Shown: positions 50,748 through 59,666 of the stretch, piece after piece
How the letters are laid out: every line of letters begins with the position of its first letter
Numbering within the stretch: the stretch's first letter is position 1
DNA from: Pseudomonas hamedanensis
GTDB lineage: Bacteria > Pseudomonadota > Gammaproteobacteria > Pseudomonadales > Pseudomonadaceae
Assembly (NCBI RefSeq): GCF_014268595.2
Contig: NZ_CP077091.1
Location: 2,316,501 to 2,380,500 of the forward strand
Length of the DNA stretch: 64,000 nucleotides
Reading direction: 5' to 3'
Position numbers and translations under genes: made by a program
Notes under the pieces: generated by a model
Seen by the model: only the letters and a program-made list of their open reading frames with translations
Database searches by the model: none
What the model was told of the DNA's origin: nothing

Positions 50748-51344
50748 GTGAAACAATTCATCGATTTCATCCCGCTTCTGCTGTTCTTCATTGTTTACAA
50801 ACTTGACCCTCGGGTCGTCGACATCGCCGGGCATGAAGTGACCGTAGGCGGAATCTACAGCGCTACGGCGATGCTGATCATCAGTTCTCTGGTGGTGTAC
50901 GGCGCCCTGTTCATCAAACAGCGCAAGCTGGAAAAGAGCCAATGGCTGACGCTGATTGCCTGCCTGGTGTTCGGCAGCCTGACGCTGGCCTTCCACAGCG
51001 AAACCTTCCTGAAATGGAAAGCGCCGGTGGTCAACTGGCTGTTCGCCGCGGCCTTCATCGGCAGCCACTTCATCGGTGACCGCCTGCTGATCAAGCGCAT
51101 CATGGGCCACGCGCTGACATTGCCGGACCCGGTGTGGACGCGCCTGAACATCGCCTGGATCGGCTTTTTCCTGTTCTGCGGCGCGGCCAACCTGTTCGTT
51201 GCCTTCACTTTCCAGAGCATCTGGGTCGACTTCAAGGTGTTCGGCAGCCTGGGCATGACGGTGCTGTTCCTGGTCGCGCAAGGCATCTACCTGTCTCGTC
51301 ACCTGCACGACGCCGATACCACAACACCAAAAACCGAGGACTGA
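50748..51344 (+). CDS. yciB: Inner membrane septation-associated protein YciB (IspZ)
   Basis: A 198-residue integral membrane protein with about five helices: [19 protein letters not shown] at the N-terminus, [20 protein letters not shown], and [20 protein letters not shown], clearly YciB. It affects cell envelope and division. The start is GTG (50748). It is divergent from the PHP gene and is followed two bases later by yciI. Confidence 0.94.
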   Translation: MKQFIDFIPLLLFFIVYKLDPRVVDIAGHEVTVGGIYSATAMLIISSLVVYGALFIKQRKLEKSQWLTLIACLVFGSLTLAFHSETFLKWKAPVVNWLFAAAFIGSHFIGDRLLIKRIMGHALTLPDPVWTRLNIAWIGFFLFCGAANLFVAFTFQSIWVDFKVFGSLGMTVLFLVAQGIYLSRHLHDADTTTPKTED

Positions 51345-51345
51345 C

Positions 51346-51645
51346 ATGCTCTACGCAATCATTGCCACAGACGTCGCCAACTCGCTCGAAGCACGCCTGG
51401 CTGCACGCCCGGCGCATCTGCAACGCCTGGAAGCGCTCAAGGGCGAAGGCCGCATCGTCCTGGCCGGCCCGCACCCGGCCGTCGACAGCAATGATCCGGG
51501 CGCAGCGGGATTCACCGGCAGCCTGATCGTTGCCGAATTCGATTCGCTGAACGCCGCACAAGCCTGGGCTGATGCCGATCCGTATATCGCCGCAGGCGTC
51601 TACGCCAACGTGATCGTCAAGCCTTTCAAACAAGTTCTGCCGTAA
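51346..51645 (+). CDS. yciI: YciI-like protein
   Basis: A 99-residue ferredoxin-like fold protein: [40 protein letters not shown] and [20 protein letters not shown] (Asp and His at the usual YciI pocket). Function unknown; yciB-yciI linkage is conserved. Confidence 0.92.
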   Translation: MLYAIIATDVANSLEARLAARPAHLQRLEALKGEGRIVLAGPHPAVDSNDPGAAGFTGSLIVAEFDSLNAAQAWADADPYIAAGVYANVIVKPFKQVLP

Positions 51646-51650
51646 TCCCC

Positions 51651-51779
51651 ACTGTGGCGAGGGAGCTTGTCGAATCGTCGCACCGTCCCGCTGGGGAGCG
51701 AAGCGCCCCCCGCTTTTTCAACTCAAAAGCAGTGGGACTGCTGCGCAGTCCCGCGGGAGCAAGCTCCCTCGCCACAGTT
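51651..51779. repeat. Extragenic inverted repeat (GGCGAGGGAGCTTG type)
   Basis: ACTGTGGCGAGGGAGCTTGT and its inverted partner with inner GGGACTGCTGCGCAGTCCC-type arms. It fills much of the 264-base gap 51646-51909; the remainder shows nothing. Confidence 0.85.
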
Positions 51780-51909
51780 TCATCATGCGCCATCCCTCTG
51801 CATTACTCGCAGCACTGAACCTTCTCGCTTCTCACCCATCTCAATCGCTCATTATTCTCGTTTGCCTGCCGACAACCTGCCCAATATCCATTTGGAAACA
51901 GGTGTCGCG

Positions 51910-52320
51910 ATGCGCAAGGGTCCGTTGTGTCTGATGTTGCTCACGTTGTCGATCATGGCGCCCGCCCATGGTGAGGAAACCACCGAGGGTGGCAGCTCCA
52001 CGCCATTGTCGCTGAGTGCCGGCAGTCAGATCACCGAGTTGCAGCAGCGCCTCAAGGCCAGCGAGCAGCAACGCGAAGAACTGAACAAACAACTGCAAAA
52101 TGCCGACAACACCCGCGAAAGCGCCCAACTCGCCCGGCTGCGCCAAGAGAATCAGCGCTTGAAGCTGCAACTCAAGGAAGCCCAGACGAGTCCGTTGCCG
52201 CGTCTGCTGACCGATCAACAGCAATGGTTCGTCACCGGCGCTGGAGTAGCGCTATTGGCGCTGCTCTGCGGTATCTTTGCCAGTGGTGCAAGCCGAAAAC
52301 GTCGGCAGTGGCTAAATTGA
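51910..52320 (+). CDS. Secreted/membrane coiled-coil protein (TIGR04211-like, C-terminal anchor)
   Basis: A 136-residue protein with a signal peptide (MRKGPLCLMLLTLSIMAPAH), a coiled coil at about 40-95 (ITELQQRLKASEQQREELNK and LARLRQENQRLKLQLKEAQT), a C-terminal membrane helix (FVTGAGVALLALLCGIFASG) and a basic end. Such proteins are sometimes labelled as translation-factor-like or SH3-containing; no SH3 part is visible here, so it may be a short version. Its stop lies seven bases before the CpxR-like gene, so it is probably in the same envelope-stress operon. Confidence 0.8.
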   Translation: MRKGPLCLMLLTLSIMAPAHGEETTEGGSSTPLSLSAGSQITELQQRLKASEQQREELNKQLQNADNTRESAQLARLRQENQRLKLQLKEAQTSPLPRLLTDQQQWFVTGAGVALLALLCGIFASGASRKRRQWLN

Positions 52321-52327
52321 GTGAGTC

Positions 52328-53005
52328 ATGAGCGAGCTGTTACTGATTGATGATGACCAGGAGTTGTGTGAACTCCTGAGTAGCTGGTTGAGCCAGGAAG
52401 GCTTCCAGGTGCGCGCCTGCCACGATGGCCAGAGCGCCCGCAAGGCCTTGGCCGAAACCGCCCCGGCGGCGGTGGTACTGGACGTGATGCTGCCCGACGG
52501 CAGCGGTCTGGAACTGCTCAAGCAATTGCGCAACGACCACGCCGACCTGCCGGTGCTGATGCTTTCAGCACGTGGCGAACCGCTGGACCGTATCCTCGGC
52601 CTCGAACTGGGCGCCGACGATTATCTGGCCAAACCCTGCGACCCACGCGAACTGACCGCCCGCCTGCGCGCCGTATTGCGCCGTAGCCACCCGGCCGCCG
52701 TGTCGACGCAGCTTGAGCTGGGTGATTTGAGTTTCAGCCCGGTGCGCGGCGTGGTCAGCATCGACGAAAAAGAACTGACCCTGACGGTATCCGAGAGCCG
52801 CCTGCTCGAAGCCCTGCTCAAGCAGCCCGGCGAGCCGCTGGACAAACAGGAACTGGCGCAACTGGCGCTCGGCCGCAAGCTGACCCTGTACGACCGCAGC
52901 CTCGACATGCACGTCAGCAACCTGCGCAAAAAAATCGGCCCCCACCCCGACGGCCGCCCGCGCATCGTTGCGCTGCGTAGTCGGGGTTACTACTACAGCC
53001 TTTGA
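52328..53005 (+). CDS. CpxR-like response regulator (OmpR family)
   Basis: A 225-residue regulator: receiver domain (1-115; LLLIDDDQELCELLSSWLSQ, VVLDVMLPDGSGLELL with the phospho-Asp, LGADDYLAKPCDPRELTARL) and OmpR-type winged helix (about 130-225; YDRSLDMHVSNLRKKIGPH). LDRILGLELGADDYLAKP and the C-terminal DRSLDMHVSNLRKK are close to CpxR. The kinase gene lies 1.9 kb further on, separated by a repeat, an opposite-strand gene and a Spy-like gene. Confidence 0.9.
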   Translation: MSELLLIDDDQELCELLSSWLSQEGFQVRACHDGQSARKALAETAPAAVVLDVMLPDGSGLELLKQLRNDHADLPVLMLSARGEPLDRILGLELGADDYLAKPCDPRELTARLRAVLRRSHPAAVSTQLELGDLSFSPVRGVVSIDEKELTLTVSESRLLEALLKQPGEPLDKQELAQLALGRKLTLYDRSLDMHVSNLRKKIGPHPDGRPRIVALRSRGYYYSL

Positions 53006-53145
53006 ACCAGCGCACTTCACTTGTGCGAGCCGGCTGGCGATGGGTTCGTTTGGTCGAGTTTTTTGCGTATATATCCGTTGCTGCGGTAACGGCTGCTTAA
53101 GGTTCCGCTCTTACAGCGGGTCACCTTTTTCAAACGCCAAAAAGG

Positions 53146-53302
53146 TAACCCAAAAGGCTTGCTCCTGCGTTCGGCCCTCGCAAGCTCGGGTTCCTTCGCT
53201 GCGGGACTGATCCGGGTGCAGCGTCTCCGGTTTGCTTCGCTGCACCTCCTCCCGCTGTGTTCGACTTCGTCGAACGGTCGCTGCGCTCCCACGCCCGGAT
53301 CA
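53146..53302 (-). repeat. Dispersed intergenic repeat, copy B (inverted relative to copy A)
   Basis: From AACCCAAAAGGCTTGCTCCT to CGCTCCCACGCCCGGATC, this is the reverse complement of the element at 19939-20098 with few differences. It lies in the 498-base gap 53006-53503; the rest of the gap includes a short CGTTCCCACACGCC element (about 53413-53470) and no gene. Confidence 0.85.
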
Positions 53303-53503
53303 ATCCCGCAACGAAGCCTTCCGACGTCGCTGGTGAAACAAGATCAACAGCGCGCGAGCTGGCGCTCACTGTGTGAGTGGTTAGATGCAGGCGGTTGGCT
53401 TTGGATTTTTCTGATCGTTCCCACACGCCGCAAAGGAGTGCAGCCGGGGACGCTCCGCGTTCCACAGCTTGAAGATCGCTGCCTTCGGTAGTTCTTCAGG
53501 GGG

Positions 53504-53977
53504 TCAGTCGGGCATCGAACGAATAATGTCGGCCAAATCGTCCTTGGTTATCTCATTAGCCTTGATGGCGGCAGCGATGTCTTTTTTGGAAAGTGGAAAA
53601 CGCTTGAAAATTTCTTTCAAAATATCCGCATCAACATTTGCCAGCCAGAGCGGACCAATGAACGAACCGCCATACTCAGGTTTCATGGGTACTTCTTCGT
53701 GAGCAATCGTACCTTTATGGTTGAGGTACACAACATAACGATCATGCCCTTCTGGAAAGCTTTTATCGTGATATAGCGTAGTACCCATCGGCAGTAAATA
53801 GTAATTCTCATCGCCATTTGGGCCTTCGATCAGCAATGGTTCTTTAGTTTTGATCATCTTCATGTCGTGCCCCTCCGAACTATGATCAAGAATCAGTAAA
53901 GCCAAAAAAATCGCATTGACCGATAGAGCTGCCACCAGCCATGGGCCGAGTTGCCTTGTAAACGTTTTATTTGTCAT
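53504..53977 (-). CDS. Membrane-anchored protein of unknown function
   Basis: A 157-residue protein with one N-terminal membrane helix (LGPWLVAALSVNAIFLALLI) and a periplasmic domain with LLPMGTTLYHDKSFPEGHDR, VVYLNHKGTIAHEEVPM and a lysine-rich helical C-terminus. Codon use is more AT-rich than in the neighbours, and it lies on the opposite strand between the CpxR-like regulator and its presumed target gene, both signs of insertion. No good ribosome-binding site is seen before ATG 53977. Family not recognised. Confidence 0.75.
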   Translation of the reverse strand: MTNKTFTRQLGPWLVAALSVNAIFLALLILDHSSEGHDMKMIKTKEPLLIEGPNGDENYYLLPMGTTLYHDKSFPEGHDRYVVYLNHKGTIAHEEVPMKPEYGGSFIGPLWLANVDADILKEIFKRFPLSKKDIAAAIKANEITKDDLADIIRSMPD

Positions 53978-54161
53978 AGGGAGTCTCGGTGCTCGCTGGT
54001 TTGAAGGCGGGGCAAAACGTGCTGACGACGCCTTTTTTGTTCTTCGTTGAGCGACGATGTTGTCGAAGAGCAATCACAATCTGTGTCTTTGCATTATCCA
54101 AAAGATCGCAGCGTTCGGCAGCTCCTGCACAGGATATGTGTAAGTTCGGGAACGAAGGGTC

Positions 54162-54177
54162 TTTACCGAAGCTTTAC
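54162..54177. promoter_or_regulatory. Candidate CpxR box
   Basis: TTTAC-N6-TTTAC (GTAAA-N6-GTAAA on the other strand), matching the CpxR consensus of two GTAAA repeats, about 80 bases before the Spy/CpxP-like gene. Confidence 0.6.
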
Positions 54178-54259
54178 CCAGCGCTGACCGCCGCTGACCT
54201 TGATCTGCGTAATCTGCACTCATCCGGAACGTACCGGGAACGAGACAAGGAGATACACC

Positions 54260-54712
54260 ATGCGCAAGACTCTTATCGCTCTGATGTTCGCTGCCGCTCT
54301 GCCAACCGTGGCCATGGCCATGCCGCAGGATGGCGGTCCGCTGGGTGGTCCGCTTGACGGCCCGCGCCACGGCGGTCAGATGCACGGCGGCATGCACGGC
54401 AAAGGCCCGTACAGCCAGCTCGACCTGTCCCGCGAACAACGCGAGCAGATTCGCAAGATCATGGGCGAGCAGATGCACGAGCGTAAGCAAGTGGTCGACA
54501 AGTACCTGGAAAAGCTCTCGCCGGCCGACCAGAAAGCCATGAAGGACGAGATCGCGGCCAACCACAAGAAAGCCGAGTCCGAGGTGCGTGGGCTGCTGAA
54601 GCCGGAGCAACAGAAGCAGTTCGACGAGATCCAGAAGAAACGCGCCGAACGCCGCGCCGAATGGGCCGAGTTCAAGGCCTGGAAAGCGCAGCAGGCCCAA
54701 AAGGCGCAATAA
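54260..54712 (+). CDS. Spy/CpxP-family periplasmic protein
   Basis: A 150-residue protein with a signal peptide (MRKTLIALMFAAALPTVAMA), a Gly/His/Met-rich stretch (GPRHGGQMHGGMHGKG; possible metal binding) and LTxxQ-like motifs (LDLSREQREQIRKIMGEQM; LSPADQKAMKDEI; LKPEQQKQFDEIQKKRAERR). The Spy/CpxP fold acts as an ATP-independent chaperone and, for CpxP, represses CpxA. AAGGAG precedes the ATG. A CpxR box upstream and the CpxA-like kinase downstream support this role. Confidence 0.9.
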   Translation: MRKTLIALMFAAALPTVAMAMPQDGGPLGGPLDGPRHGGQMHGGMHGKGPYSQLDLSREQREQIRKIMGEQMHERKQVVDKYLEKLSPADQKAMKDEIAANHKKAESEVRGLLKPEQQKQFDEIQKKRAERRAEWAEFKAWKAQQAQKAQ

Positions 54713-54724
54713 TGCGTTAACCCT

Positions 54725-54757
54725 AGGCCCGACGGCTCACCCCGTCGGGCCTGTTTC
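54725..54757 (+). terminator. Terminator of the Spy-like gene
   Basis: Perfect 11-bp stem AGGCCCGACGG/CCGTCGGGCCT with a six-base loop and GTTT after it, just past the stop codon. Confidence 0.8.
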
Positions 54758-54769
54758 CACCGATCCAGA

Positions 54770-54859
54770 TGTAGGAGTGAGCCTGCTCGCGATAGCGGTG
54801 TATCAGACAAGCATTAATTGACTGACCCACCGTTATCGCGAGCAGGCTCACTCCTACAA
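54770..54859. repeat. REP-type inverted pair (BIME)
   Basis: TGTAGGAGTGAGCCTGCTCG and inverted partner between the Spy-like gene and the kinase gene. Confidence 0.9.
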
Positions 54860-54887
54860 TGGTTTTTGTGTTGTCTGAGGAGTTTCT

Positions 54888-56240
54888 GTGCGTTCACTGT
54901 TCTGGCGAATTCTCGCAAGCTTCTGGCTGGCCATCGCTCTGGTAGCCGGGCTGTCGATTCTGCTCGGGCACATGCTCAACCAGGACGCGTGGATCCTCAG
55001 CCGCCATCCGGGCCTCAACACACTCGCCGCGCAGTGGACGCAGACCTACGAAACCCAGGGCGAAGACGCCGCGCAAGACATCCTCGAACAACGCAAACGC
55101 CAGTACCACATCGATGTTCAGGTGCTCAACGAAACCGGCGATCCGGTGGTCCGCGGTACCTTCCCGCGTCGCGCCGCTGCCTTCGAAGCGCGGCAGAATA
55201 ACGATGACCGTCGCCTGCCGTGGCGGCGTCTGACCGACGAGTTCACCAGTGCAAAAACCGGTGACACTTATTTGTTCATTTATCGCATCCCGCATCCGGA
55301 GCTTGATTCGTGGCACCGCGAAAGCCTGCTCTGGCCGCTGAGTGCACTCGGCATCGCCTTGGTGGTACTGACCTTGTTCAGCTTGCTGGTGACCCTATCC
55401 ATCACCCGCCCGCTCAGCCGTCTGCGCGGCGCGGTGCATGATCTGGGGCAAACCACGTATCAGCAGAACAGCCTGGCGAAACTGGCCAACCGCCGTGATG
55501 AGTTCGGCGTACTCGCTACCGACTTCAACCGCATGGGCGCGCGCTTGCAAAGCCTGATCAGCAGTCAGCGCCAGTTGCTGCGCGACGTGTCCCATGAATT
55601 GCGCTCACCACTGGCGCGCCTGCGCATTGCCTTGGCGTTGGCGGAACGGGCCAATCCTGAAGAACGCGAAAAGCTCTGGCCACGACTGACTCGCGAGTGT
55701 GATCGGCTTGAAGCGCTGATCAGTGAAATTCTGGTGCTGGCGCGGGTCGATGCCGACAATGCCAGCGCCGAAGACGTGGATTTGAACGCGCTCCTCGCCA
55801 CGCTGCAGAAGGACGCACAACTGGCGTCGCCGGAACAGGTCGTGCAACTCAATGCCGAGCCGCAACTGAACCTCAAGGGCTGGCCGACGATGATCGAACG
55901 CGCCGTCGACAACTTGCTGCGCAATGCCCAGCGTTTCAACCCGCCGGATCAACCGATTGAACTGCAGGCCTCACGCCAGGGCGAGCGGATGGTCATCAGC
56001 GTGCGCGACCACGGGCCCGGGGTGCAGGCCGAGCATCTGAGTCAGTTGGGCGAGCCGTTCTATCGGGCGCCGGGGCAAACGGCGGCCGGCCACGGGTTGG
56101 GACTGGCGATTGCCAAGCGGGCGGCGGAACGGCATGGCGGAACCCTGACGCTGGCCAATCATCCGCAGGGCGGGTTTGTGGCGAGTCTGGAATTGCCCTT
56201 GGTGCCGGGAGTTATCGTCCAGCCTGAGCAAGCCCTGTAG
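54888..56240 (+). CDS. CpxA-like sensor histidine kinase
   Basis: A 450-residue inner membrane kinase: membrane helix at about 7-28, periplasmic domain (about 30-140), second helix (about 147-170), HAMP (about 170-225; TRPLSRLRGAVHDLGQ), H-box LLRDVSHELRSPLARLRIAL with the phospho-His, and ATPase domain (DNLLRNAQRFNPPDQP, VRDHGPGVQAEHLSQLGEPF, GHGLGLAIAKRAAERHGG). The layout and H-box are CpxA-like. GTG start 54888 follows GAGGAG. Its partner is most likely the regulator at 52328. Confidence 0.92.
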   Translation: MRSLFWRILASFWLAIALVAGLSILLGHMLNQDAWILSRHPGLNTLAAQWTQTYETQGEDAAQDILEQRKRQYHIDVQVLNETGDPVVRGTFPRRAAAFEARQNNDDRRLPWRRLTDEFTSAKTGDTYLFIYRIPHPELDSWHRESLLWPLSALGIALVVLTLFSLLVTLSITRPLSRLRGAVHDLGQTTYQQNSLAKLANRRDEFGVLATDFNRMGARLQSLISSQRQLLRDVSHELRSPLARLRIALALAERANPEEREKLWPRLTRECDRLEALISEILVLARVDADNASAEDVDLNALLATLQKDAQLASPEQVVQLNAEPQLNLKGWPTMIERAVDNLLRNAQRFNPPDQPIELQASRQGERMVISVRDHGPGVQAEHLSQLGEPFYRAPGQTAAGHGLGLAIAKRAAERHGGTLTLANHPQGGFVASLELPLVPGVIVQPEQAL

Positions 56241-56325
56241 GAGTGAGCCTGCTCGCGATTGCGGAGTGTCAGTTGTTGAAGAAATGACTGACACACCGCA
56301 ATCGCGAGCAGGCTCACTCCTACAT
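56236..56325. repeat. REP-type inverted pair (BIME)
   Basis: TGTAGGAGTGAGCCTGCTCG and inverted partner; its first bases overlap the kinase stop codon. It separates two convergent genes. Confidence 0.9.
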
Positions 56326-56339
56326 TTGATCGGGGGGTA

Positions 56340-56906
56340 TCAGGCGTTACCGGGCCAGGCGCTGACGAATTGCGCCAGGTCGACCTTCTCCGCCACGCGC
56401 GGCTCCTTCTGCGGCGTGCCGAGGTACAGAAACGCAATCACCTCCTCGTCTGCTGCCAGCCCCAAACCATTGGCGACATGCTTCGAGTACGCCAGCTCGC
56501 CCGTACGCCACACCGCGCCAATCCCCTGCGCATACGCCGCCAGCAAGATCCCGTGCGCCGCGCACCCGGCGGCCAGCAATTGCTCAGCCTTCGGATATTT
56601 GACGTGTTCCTGCAATCTGGCGATCACCACGACCACCAGCGGCGCGCGCAACGGGCCGTTGCGGGCCTTGTCGATCATCGCTTCAGTGACTTCGCCTTCC
56701 TGCATTTGCGCCGCCTCGGCCAGCAACTCGCCCATCTGCTCACGCGCCGCACCTTCGACGGTCAGAAAGCGATACGGCTGCAGGTGCCCGTGATCTGGCG
56801 CGCGTAATGCCGCGCCAAACAATGCCTGGCGCTGCTCGGCAGTCGGGGCCGGTTCGACCAGTCGGGGAACGGAAACACGGTTGAGCAACGCGTCGAGAGC
56901 CTGCAT
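56340..56906 (-). CDS. Nitroreductase family protein (YdjA-like)
   Basis: A 188-residue FMN-dependent oxidoreductase: ALLNRVSVPRLVEPAPTAEQ, RAPDHGHLQPYRFLTVEGAA, LLAAGCAAHGILLAAYAQGI and GAVWRTGELAYSKHVANGLG. The short length and these motifs match YdjA (minimal nitroreductases). Physiological substrate unknown. Confidence 0.9.
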   Translation of the reverse strand: MQALDALLNRVSVPRLVEPAPTAEQRQALFGAALRAPDHGHLQPYRFLTVEGAAREQMGELLAEAAQMQEGEVTEAMIDKARNGPLRAPLVVVVIARLQEHVKYPKAEQLLAAGCAAHGILLAAYAQGIGAVWRTGELAYSKHVANGLGLAADEEVIAFLYLGTPQKEPRVAEKVDLAQFVSAWPGNA

Positions 56907-57027
56907 CGGCCACCTCCTGAAAAAAATGTGCGGCTATTCTAGCTTTAACTGCGCACCGCCTGCCGGTTTACATGCCCTGCCCCACAGGTAGAATGGCGCC
57001 CTTCCCACATCAGCCCGAGCGGACTCC

Positions 57028-58482
57028 ATGGCGTTGCCGACCTTACGGATCATTGGTTTTATCATCGGCATCTTCCTGATCACCCTGGCTGTCGCCATGG
57101 TCGTGCCGATGGCCACCCTGGTGATTTTCGAGCGCACCAGCGACCTGCCGTCGTTCCTCTGGGCGAGCATGATCACCTTCGTCGCCGGCCTGGCCCTGGT
57201 GATTCCCGGCAGACCCGAACACATCCACCTGCGCCCGCGGGACATGTATCTGCTGACCGTCAGCAGTTGGCTGGTGGTGTGTATCTTCGCCGCGCTGCCG
57301 TTTCTGCTGACCCAGCACATCAGCTACACCGACTCATTTTTCGAAAGCATGTCCGGCATCACCGCCACCGGGGCCACGGTGCTCAACGGCCTCGACAACA
57401 TGTCGCCCGGCATCCTGATGTGGCGCTCGCTGTTGCACTGGATCGGCGGCATCGGCTTTATCGGTATGGCGGTAGCGATTCTGCCGCTGTTGCGCATCGG
57501 GGGCATGCGCCTGTTCCAGACCGAATCCTCGGACCGCTCGGAAAAAGTCATGCCGCGCTCGCACATGGTGGCGCGGCTGATCGTGGCGGCATATGTCGGC
57601 ATTACCATTCTCGGCAGCCTGGCGTTCTGGTGGGCGGGGATGAGCCCGTTCGATGCTATCAACCACGCGATGTCAGCCATCTCCACGGGTGGGTTCTCGA
57701 CGTCCGACCAGTCGCTCGCCAAATGGACGCAACCGGCGGTGCACTGGGTGGCGATTGTCATCATGATCCTCGGCAGCCTGCCGTTCACGCTGTACGTGGC
57801 GACGCTGCGCGGCAACCGCAAGGCGCTGATCAGGGATCAACAGGTACAGGGTTTGCTGGCGATGCTGCTGGTGACCTGGCTGGTGCTCGGCACCTGGTAC
57901 TGGTGGACCACCCAACTGCATTGGCTGGAGGCGCTGCGGCATGTGGCGCTGAACGTGACCTCAGTAGTTACCACCACCGGGTTTGCCCTGGGCGATTACA
58001 GCCTGTGGGGCAATTTCTCGCTGATGCTGTTCTTCTATCTGGGCTTTGTCGGCGGCTGCTCGGGATCGACCGCGGGCGGGATCAAGATTTTCCGTTTCCA
58101 GGTCGCCTATATCCTGCTCAAGGCCAACCTTAACCAACTGATTCACCCCCGCGCGGTGATCAAGCAGAAGTACAACGGGCACCGCCTCGACGAAGAAATC
58201 GTGCGCTCGATTCTGACCTTTTCGTTTTTCTTCGCCATCACCATCTGCGTAATCGCCCTGCTGCTGTCGCTGCTCGGCGTGGACTGGATGACGGCATTGA
58301 CCGGCGCCGCCAGCACCGTCTCCGGCGTCGGCCCGGGTCTGGGCGAAACCATCGGCCCGGCGGGCAACTTCGCCACGCTGCCGGATGCGGCCAAGTGGAT
58401 CCTGTCGTTCGGCATGCTGCTCGGGCGACTGGAGATCATTACCGTGTTTGTGCTGTGTATTCCGGCGTTCTGGCGTCATTGA
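57028..58482 (+). CDS. trkH: Trk potassium uptake system membrane subunit TrkH
   Basis: A 484-residue potassium channel-like protein with four pore repeats: SGITATGATVL, ISTGGFSTSDQS, SVVTTTGFALGDY and TVSGVGPGLGET; the CSGSTAGGIKIFRFQ motif is also typical. It works with the cytosolic NAD-binding subunit TrkA, not encoded here. The 3' end overlaps the convergent AraC-type gene by 44 bases. Confidence 0.95.
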   Translation: MALPTLRIIGFIIGIFLITLAVAMVVPMATLVIFERTSDLPSFLWASMITFVAGLALVIPGRPEHIHLRPRDMYLLTVSSWLVVCIFAALPFLLTQHISYTDSFFESMSGITATGATVLNGLDNMSPGILMWRSLLHWIGGIGFIGMAVAILPLLRIGGMRLFQTESSDRSEKVMPRSHMVARLIVAAYVGITILGSLAFWWAGMSPFDAINHAMSAISTGGFSTSDQSLAKWTQPAVHWVAIVIMILGSLPFTLYVATLRGNRKALIRDQQVQGLLAMLLVTWLVLGTWYWWTTQLHWLEALRHVALNVTSVVTTTGFALGDYSLWGNFSLMLFFYLGFVGGCSGSTAGGIKIFRFQVAYILLKANLNQLIHPRAVIKQKYNGHRLDEEIVRSILTFSFFFAITICVIALLLSLLGVDWMTALTGAASTVSGVGPGLGETIGPAGNFATLPDAAKWILSFGMLLGRLEIITVFVLCIPAFWRH

Positions 58483-59500
58483 TCGTGCCCGGCGCCTGCA
58501 ACAGCCGCGTCCGGTAATCGCCGGGCGTGGTGTTGAACCAGCGGCGAAAGGCACGGAAGAAGTTGCTCGGATCGGCGAACCCCAGCAGGTAGGCGATTTC
58601 CAGCAAGGTCATGCCCGGCTGCGCCAGATACTGCTCGGCCAGTTCACGCCGGGTGTCGTCGAGCAACTGCTGAAAACTCGTGCCCTCCTCTTGCAAGCGT
58701 CGCTGCAGAGTGCGCTGGGACAGGTGCAAGGTCTGCGCCACGGTATCGCGCTTGGGTTCGCCCTGAGGCAGCAGCCGACAAAGCACCTGTCGCGCCTTGT
58801 GAGTCACGCGGCTTTCGGAAAACCGCGCGAGGTATTCCCCGGCAAAACGGTCATGCAACAGCGCCATCGCCTCATTGGCCGTAGGCAGCGGCGCCTCCAT
58901 GTCGGCCCGTTCGAAAATCAGCGCATCGTACGGCGCGCGGAAGGTCATCGGTGCATGAAAGGCTAGCTTGTAAGGTTCCAGGTCAGCCGGTTCATCGCCC
59001 TGCATCAAGACTTTCACCGGGTGCAGCGTGCGCCCGCTCAGCCAGCCGCAAAGCGCCAGGGCGCAGGCCAGTGACGCTTCGGCACTTTGCCGGGTCGGCG
59101 GCAGATGATCGCCGTGAACCGTCAGGATCAGGCCATACCCTTCATCGAGCAAACGAAAACTCAGGTCGGCACTTTCGGCGATGATGCGCTGATAACGCAC
59201 CAGCCGTTGAAAGCCTTCGGCCAGGGTGTTGCTCGACATGAGCGCATAGCCGGCGACATGAAACGAGGCCGGTCGCACCACCTTGCCCATGTTCAGGCCG
59301 ATCGCCGGGTTGCCGGACAAGTCGACCGCGCGTTGCCAGAGTCGGGTCATGGAGTCTTGCGGGAAGCGCGCGTCCGGATCATCCAGCGCTGCGTAATCGA
59401 GCCCCAGTTGCTTGAACAGAACCCGGCAATCCAGGCCGTCCATCTCCAGCGCTTTGACAATCCCCATCGCCCAGCTTGCAGAAGTCGTTCGTTCGCTCAT
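58439..59500 (-). CDS. AraC family transcriptional regulator
   Basis: A 353-residue regulator with an N-terminal arabinose-binding-like domain (about 20-210; FHVAGYALMSSNTLAEGFQR) and two C-terminal HTH motifs (about 245-335; VAQTLHLSQRTLQRRLQEEG; LLEIAYLLGFADPSNFFRAF). This layout is that of OruR/ArgR/MmsR-like Pseudomonas regulators. The target is unknown; no metabolic genes are adjacent. Confidence 0.9.
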   Translation of the reverse strand: MSERTTSASWAMGIVKALEMDGLDCRVLFKQLGLDYAALDDPDARFPQDSMTRLWQRAVDLSGNPAIGLNMGKVVRPASFHVAGYALMSSNTLAEGFQRLVRYQRIIAESADLSFRLLDEGYGLILTVHGDHLPPTRQSAEASLACALALCGWLSGRTLHPVKVLMQGDEPADLEPYKLAFHAPMTFRAPYDALIFERADMEAPLPTANEAMALLHDRFAGEYLARFSESRVTHKARQVLCRLLPQGEPKRDTVAQTLHLSQRTLQRRLQEEGTSFQQLLDDTRRELAEQYLAQPGMTLLEIAYLLGFADPSNFFRAFRRWFNTTPGDYRTRLLQAPGTINDARTPEYTAQTR

Positions 59501-59666
59501 GGCGTCTTATTCTTTTACATGATGGGCTGCATCTTGCGAGCCGATTTGCGAAGGATACTAAAGTGGCGCCGATTGTCACTGGCCCACCCCCATGATCACT
59601 CTAGACTCAAATAAGCTACCCGCCGCACAACTCGTCGCCAGAACAATAACCACAGAGATCGCAGTC

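Noticed and set aside
53017..53465. ORFs over the dispersed repeat near the CpxR-like gene
   Set aside because: Same repeat-derived peptides as in copy A; not coding.
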